A stretch of DNA of 33,411 nt from Prochlorococcus sp. AG-686-P16 (GTDB taxonomy: Bacteria > Cyanobacteriota > Cyanobacteriia > PCC-6307 > Cyanobiaceae): the NCBI GenBank assembly GCA_003208695.1, contig QCVY01000002.1:1-33411 (forward strand), in the 5' to 3' direction. Shown here piece after piece: positions 30,218 to 33,411 of this stretch. The translations under genes were made by a program, and so were the position numbers. The notes under the pieces were generated by a model, which did not search any database, had not been told where the DNA came from, and saw only the letters and a list, made by a program, of their open reading frames with translations. Within the stretch, counting starts at the first letter, position 1; each line of letters begins with the position of its first letter.

Positions 30218-30490
30218 CTAATTGTAGAAAAATAAAATTTCTTTTTCTTTTAGGCCTTCCCAACCAGAATCAATTAATAATTGATCTAGGGTACCTTTAT
30301 CAAAATGCTTAGAACCTGTTTTAACGCATCTATTCCTCATTGATTTTTTAACTCCGCTTCTTTCTCTTTTGTTTTCTTCAATCATAATCCTGTTATAAAG
30401 CTCAAGCATTTTAGGTGGTATTGGAGTCCCATCTAGGTCAATACCGTTTTCAATTGCTTCATCAACTGCTTGCATCCCTATTTTTTTCAT
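30218..30490 (-). CDS. Small basic hypothetical protein
   Basis: 90 residues, MKKIGMQAVDEAIENGIDLD then GTPIPPKMLELYNRIM, a lysine/arginine-rich middle (KRERSGVKKSMRNRCVKTGS) and an aromatic tail. Looks like a conserved cyanobacterial hypothetical; no function known. Confidence 0.65.
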   Translation of the reverse strand: MKKIGMQAVDEAIENGIDLDGTPIPPKMLELYNRIMIEENKRERSGVKKSMRNRCVKTGSKHFDKGTLDQLLIDSGWEGLKEKEILFFYN

Positions 30491-30561
30491 AAAGTTTGAT
30501 TTATTTATAGAGAATATCCTATAAGAAAAGATATTGATTTCTAAGGATTTGAATAATTAAT

Positions 30562-31011
30562 TTACTGATTTTGAATTTCCTTTAAGACTCTTATTGCCTC
30601 TTTAATGTGTTCTGGGCCATTCAACAAATCTCGAAAGATATGTTTAACAAATCCATTTCTATCAATCACATAGGTAACTCTTCCATCTAATAGCCCTAGT
30701 ACTTTGGGTACTTTGAAAGCTTTTCTTAATGAATCATTTTCATCACATAGCAAAGGATATTGTAATTTATTCTTATTAGCAAATGCCAAGTGACTTGAAG
30801 AACTACCATTACTCACTCCCCAGACTTGCGCACCAAGGACTTTAAAAAGGTCATACTTATCTCTAAATCCGCAAACCTCTATCGTGCATCCTGGGGTATC
30901 ATCCTTTGGATAAAAGAATAAAACTAAAGGAGTTTTTAATCCATTATTTGTCCTTTTAGTCCCATTCTGATCTAGTAAAGAAAATTGTGGTACTTTATCT
31001 CCAATCTGCAA
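30562..31011 (-). CDS. bcp: Peroxiredoxin Q / bacterioferritin comigratory protein
   Basis: 149 residues, the typical length. The peroxidatic Cys is in PKDDTPGCTIEVC (Cys 42), with a second Cys at 47 acting as resolving Cys (the PrxQ 1-Cys/atypical 2-Cys arrangement). VIDRNGFVKHIF and the GPEHIKEAIRVL end are also typical. It reduces H2O2 and organic peroxides with thioredoxin. The gene stands alone on the minus strand. A short tandem repeat lies 92-120 bases upstream. Confidence 0.93.
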   Translation of the reverse strand: MQIGDKVPQFSLLDQNGTKRTNNGLKTPLVLFFYPKDDTPGCTIEVCGFRDKYDLFKVLGAQVWGVSNGSSSSHLAFANKNKLQYPLLCDENDSLRKAFKVPKVLGLLDGRVTYVIDRNGFVKHIFRDLLNGPEHIKEAIRVLKEIQNQ

Positions 31012-31102
31012 AATAGTTTATGTAAATCTCCATCTTAGAAGCAACTAATATTTTTCTGTGACCAAAAACAACAAAGTTTTGGATAATTTTTCTAAAATTG
31101 TT

Positions 31103-31130
31103 CTAAAAGAGACTAAAAGAGACTAAAAGA
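31103..31130. repeat. Short tandem repeat CTAAAAGAGA
   Basis: Two full 10-base units CTAAAAGAGA plus CTAAAAGA, upstream of bcp on the minus strand. Probably slippage. It may affect the bcp promoter, but no clear regulatory motif is seen. Confidence 0.6.
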
Positions 31131-31170
31131 TTCTTCTAATTAACTAATGTTATTGAATATATCTATTCTC

Positions 31171-31278
31171 ATGGAATTTGCCATAAGTAGTTTTTTATTT
31201 CTCATTCTCTTTGTCGGAATACTTTTTAATTTAAAAATAACTAACAATAAGAGAGTTAATGAAATAAAAGAAAAATAA
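31171..31278 (+). CDS. Tiny membrane peptide
   Basis: 35 residues, MEFAISSFLFLILFVGILFN then a basic tail. One membrane helix. No family recognised. Confidence 0.45.
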   Translation: MEFAISSFLFLILFVGILFNLKITNNKRVNEIKEK

Positions 31279-31329
31279 AAAAATAATAATAATTGGAATA
31301 AATAAATTTAAGATCTCTAAAAATGATTT

Positions 31330-31569
31330 TTAGAATTTTATATTTTCATTTGGGGTAAATACAGAACAATAATTACTTACAATATTTTGTAAATCAATTT
31401 CGGAAGAACTCTTAGATTCTAATTTTAATTTATCTATGGCTTCTCTTGAATCAATCTCCCTAAGACGATATCTAGCACATGTATCGAGTACTTTAAACAT
31501 TTTTGTAGTAACTGCCATTGATGAGGGTATAAAGGCTAATAAGAAAAAAGATGATAATAAAATTTTCAT
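31330..31569 (-). CDS. Small secreted or periplasmic protein
   Basis: 79 residues. Signal peptide MKILLSSFFLLAFIPSSMA followed by a soluble helical region with two Cys (DTCARYRLREIDS, SNYCSVF). No family recognised. It lies alone between plus-strand tiny genes. Confidence 0.6.
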   Translation of the reverse strand: MKILLSSFFLLAFIPSSMAVTTKMFKVLDTCARYRLREIDSREAIDKLKLESKSSSEIDLQNIVSNYCSVFTPNENIKF

Positions 31570-31777
31570 TATATTTTAAAAAGTAAATTACAGTTTTGAA
31601 ATTTAGTTAGGTTTAAACAAAGCTTATTTTTAAAGAATAAGGAAGCCAAAAATAATTGGGATAAAATGTGGTTAATTATTAAAAAATTTTAACTTGCTGT
31701 TAACCAAAAATTTTTTATTTATCATTTTCATCCCATACAGTTTTGATATAAAGTTAGTTTTATCTGATAAATAGATT

Positions 31778-31924
31778 TTGAAACTAATCAAACAAATTAT
31801 TAAAAGACATAAAATACTTATTAAGTGGTACCAAGAAAAATTAAAATTAAGTGATTATCAACTCCTTTGGTTAGTTTTTTTTAAGGGCGTAATAATTACG
31901 ATTATTTTTTATAAACTTCTTTGA
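31778..31924 (+). CDS. Small basic one-helix protein (TTG start)
   Basis: 48 residues from TTG: basic N-terminal half (KLIKQIIKRHKILIKWYQEK, Lys-rich) then a membrane helix (LLWLVFFKGVIITIIFY). Upstream lies an AT-rich stretch and no better start. Moderate support. Confidence 0.45.
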   Translation: MKLIKQIIKRHKILIKWYQEKLKLSDYQLLWLVFFKGVIITIIFYKLL

Positions 31925-32015
31925 AGAGTAACAAAGCGAGTTTATAAAAAGATATTTTCAAATCATTAGATTATATTAATAATAGATTTAACAATGAATT
32001 AAATAGACTTCTATC

Positions 32016-32306
32016 ATGAATATCTTTGGGGTCGGTTTACCAGAAGTAACAGTAATTTTAATTCTAGCTCTATTAATTTTTGGTCCTAAGAAATTACCAG
32101 AATTAGGAAAACAACTTGGCAAAACATTAAAAAGCTTAAAGAAAGCATCGAATGAATTTCAAAATGAGATAGATCAAGTAATTAATGAGCCAGAAAAAGA
32201 AAATTTACCAAATTCTCCTCAAAAAAAATTCATAAATGATCTCGATCAAGTTACTAAAGAATCAGAGGAAAAGGATTTCTTAGAATCAGATAATAATGAT
32301 AAATGA
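32016..32306 (+). CDS. tatA: Sec-independent (Tat) translocase subunit TatA
   Basis: 96 residues. N-terminal MNIFGVGLPEVTVILILALL membrane helix, the FGPKKLPELG hinge, an amphipathic helix (KQLGKTLKSLKKASNEFQ) and a charged tail. The Glu in GLPE and the FGP motif are diagnostic. TatA forms the pore of the twin-arginine pathway that exports folded proteins across the thylakoid and cytoplasmic membranes. It overlaps the next gene by 11 bases. Confidence 0.93.
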   Translation: MNIFGVGLPEVTVILILALLIFGPKKLPELGKQLGKTLKSLKKASNEFQNEIDQVINEPEKENLPNSPQKKFINDLDQVTKESEEKDFLESDNNDK

Positions 32307-32703
32307 GATAATTCAGAGGCCAATTACGCCTATAGAAGAATTTGAAATCGCCTTAAATAAAGCAAAACTTTCAGATGAAGATTATGAATTGATTGACTAC
32401 ATCAGATACACTAGTGTTTTTACCCAACCAAGTCTTGTTAAAGATTTAAAAAGGCCATCCAAACCACCTCTACTTACGAATCTTTGCCAAATATGCAGGA
32501 AAATTGGATCAGAGATGCCTGAGCACTTTAAAAAAGTAATTGATTGGTCAATCCAAATGAGTGAACATAATACAAGATGGGATGGCCATCTAATTTGTGC
32601 AGAGGCATTAAACGTAGATAATATCCCAATAAGTCCTTCACATGGAACATCTTTATTTGATGTTCTTGTAGTACACAAAGAATTATTTCTCGGATTTGAT
32701 TAG
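32296..32703 (+). CDS. Conserved hypothetical protein downstream of tatA
   Basis: 135 residues, soluble. Pattern TQPSLVKDLKRPSKPPLLTNLCQIC, EMPEHFKKVIDWSIQMSEHN and LVVHKELFLGF; two Cys in CQIC. I do not recognise a family. The 11-base overlap with tatA implies co-transcription and possibly coupled translation. Confidence 0.75.
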   Translation: MINEIIQRPITPIEEFEIALNKAKLSDEDYELIDYIRYTSVFTQPSLVKDLKRPSKPPLLTNLCQICRKIGSEMPEHFKKVIDWSIQMSEHNTRWDGHLICAEALNVDNIPISPSHGTSLFDVLVVHKELFLGFD

Positions 32704-32712
32704 CTAAAGATG

Positions 32713-33033
32713 TTAATCATCTAGCGGAATTGAATCGGTATCAATTACGTCTTTGGAATCTTCATATTTACTTCTCTTAGTATCAATCCAGTTATTAATA
32801 GATGCCACAACTGGAAGGGAACCTCTATAAATAAAAATTGAAGTTGGCAAAGCACTCAATAATCCAACCAAAGGATTTTTGAAAAGTAATCTTCCTGCTT
32901 TGATATTAAATAAAATTATAAGAATTGATGGAACCAAAACTTTAATTACTGTTTTTGAAGCCTCAATCCAACCGACACGATATATCCACCATATCAACAC
33001 TATTCCAACTACATATAAAAATAGGTAAGTCAT
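32713..33033 (-). CDS. Small membrane protein with three helices
   Basis: 106 residues. Three membrane segments (about residues 3-17, 28-44 and 56-70) and an acidic/polar C-terminal tail (SKYEDSKDVIDTDSIPLDD). Unknown function. It converges on the gene at 32296, with the stops nine bases apart. Confidence 0.65.
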   Translation of the reverse strand: MTYLFLYVVGIVLIWWIYRVGWIEASKTVIKVLVPSILIILFNIKAGRLLFKNPLVGLLSALPTSIFIYRGSLPVVASINNWIDTKRSKYEDSKDVIDTDSIPLDD

Positions 33034-33128
33034 ATATTTAATATAGTATTTATTATATTTATTTGGTCTTTACAAAAAACAATTTAATTTTTTCTAAGGC
33101 TTTAATAAAATTACTCGTAAACGTTAAA

Positions 33129-33344
33129 ATGAGTTTCTCTGAAATAAGAAAATTTTTAAAACAAATGCAGTCAGAAGATAATTTAAGAAAGGAGGTTACT
33201 TCTTCTGCAACCGCCGATGATGTAGCACTTATTGCTCAAAAACTTGGATATGGTTTCTCTGGTGATGATCTTTTAAGATTTAATGGCCAAAAAGTAGATA
33301 AAGTCACCGTCAGAAAAGTTGATCACCCCGGTGAATATCACTGA
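33129..33344 (+). CDS. Nif11-domain protein
   Basis: 71 residues from ATG 33129; the frame is open 66 bases upstream but that part is not coding-like. MSFSEIRKFLKQMQSEDNLR followed by TADDVALIAQKLGYGFSGDD is the Nif11 domain, used as a leader in prochlorosin lanthipeptides. This protein ends with FNGQKVDKVTVRKVDHPGEY and has neither the GG cleavage site nor Cys or Ser/Thr-rich core peptide, so it is probably a stand-alone Nif11 protein and not a lanthipeptide precursor. Confidence 0.8.
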   Translation: MSFSEIRKFLKQMQSEDNLRKEVTSSATADDVALIAQKLGYGFSGDDLLRFNGQKVDKVTVRKVDHPGEYH

Positions 33345-33348
33345 ATGT

Positions 33349-33411
33349 TCAAGACTTAATCCAAATTGCGAGTCCTCCGCCTCTTCCTCTTGCACACATC
33401 CAATTTTTTTC
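33349..33411 (-). CDS. C-terminal end of a gene running off the window
   Basis: Minus strand: EKNWMCARGRGGGLAIWIKS then TGA, with the 5' end beyond 33411. The frame is open to the window edge. No family can be named from 20 residues. Confidence 0.5.
   Translation of the reverse strand, partial: EKNWMCARGRGGGLAIWIKS

Noticed and set aside
32397..32678. Minus-strand 93-codon frame inside the gene after tatA
   Set aside because: Fully contained in a well-formed plus-strand gene coupled to tatA; no independent evidence.
33129..33344. Prochlorosin-type lanthipeptide precursor
   Set aside because: No GG cleavage site, no Cys and no Ser/Thr-rich core after the Nif11 domain.
1..33411. tRNA, rRNA or CRISPR arrays
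   Set aside because: I looked for acceptor/T-arm patterns and regularly spaced repeats and found none; the cassette repeats are unequally spaced with genes between them.

Overview
The window is very AT-rich, gene-dense, and full of tiny membrane or hypothetical proteins with short spacers. Several families point to a high-light-adapted Prochlorococcus (marine picocyanobacterium) or a close relative: DUF1651, DUF3721, Nif11-type and DUF2834 proteins, TatA, PrxQ/BCP, and two cyanobacterial small RNAs of the Yfr1 and Yfr2 types. No tRNA, rRNA, CRISPR or transposase was seen. The species call is an inference from gene content and base composition.

Layout. (1) 1-3.2 kb, mostly minus strand: a periplasmic cupin, a small membrane protein, a DUF3303-like protein, a DUF4177-like protein and an SDR oxidoreductase. 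The first genes are separated by a distinctive intergenic repeat. (2) 3.3-4.5 kb: two minus-strand ncRNAs in tandem (Yfr2-like at 3361-3440, Yfr1-like at 3549-3622), then tiny plus-strand membrane peptides. (3) 4.8-7.9 kb, minus strand: a small-membrane-protein operon with a possible leader peptide, a MarR regulator, hypotheticals and a DUF985 cupin. (4) 8.3-9.7 kb: thiD-tenA, a thiamin-pyrimidine salvage operon. (5) 9.8-16.1 kb: small proteins, a photolyase/cryptochrome-family flavoprotein, prolyl aminopeptidase and a membrane-linked family 2 glycosyltransferase. (6) 16.1-25.6 kb: an apparent integrative element (below). (7) 25.7-33.4 kb: ordinary flexible or core genes, including DUF1330, a CPBP protease, ArfB, PrxQ/BCP, TatA and a Nif11-domain protein.

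The 16.1-25.6 kb island starts with a 636-residue large serine recombinase. Its stop codon overlaps (ATGA) the start of an NAD+-type DNA ligase adenylation domain that is broken by one in-frame TAA. Next comes a run of small membrane, envelope or secreted cargo genes. The far end holds an oppositely oriented replication module: a RHH protein, a VirE-type P-loop protein, an AlpA/excisionase-like HTH protein, and a repeat-rich candidate origin at 23.74-23.90 kb. The overall plan resembles the satellite-like integrative elements of Prochlorococcus (tycheposons), but with a serine recombinase.

The most unusual feature is a modular intergenic repeat with the same architecture in the cargo region and at 0.03-1.1 kb. 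Directly after a gene's stop codon comes a block like AACGCTTACTACTTGCAC. Next is TTGACAGTCGATCTA followed by AAGGGGCAATTAGCTCC, a terminator-like hairpin and T-run. The start codon of the next gene follows within a few to about 20 bases. The repeat points the same way as the genes, so each gene plus spacer looks like an exchangeable cassette. I recall a roughly 48-bp element repeated in Prochlorococcus genomic islands and cannot verify that this is the same one.
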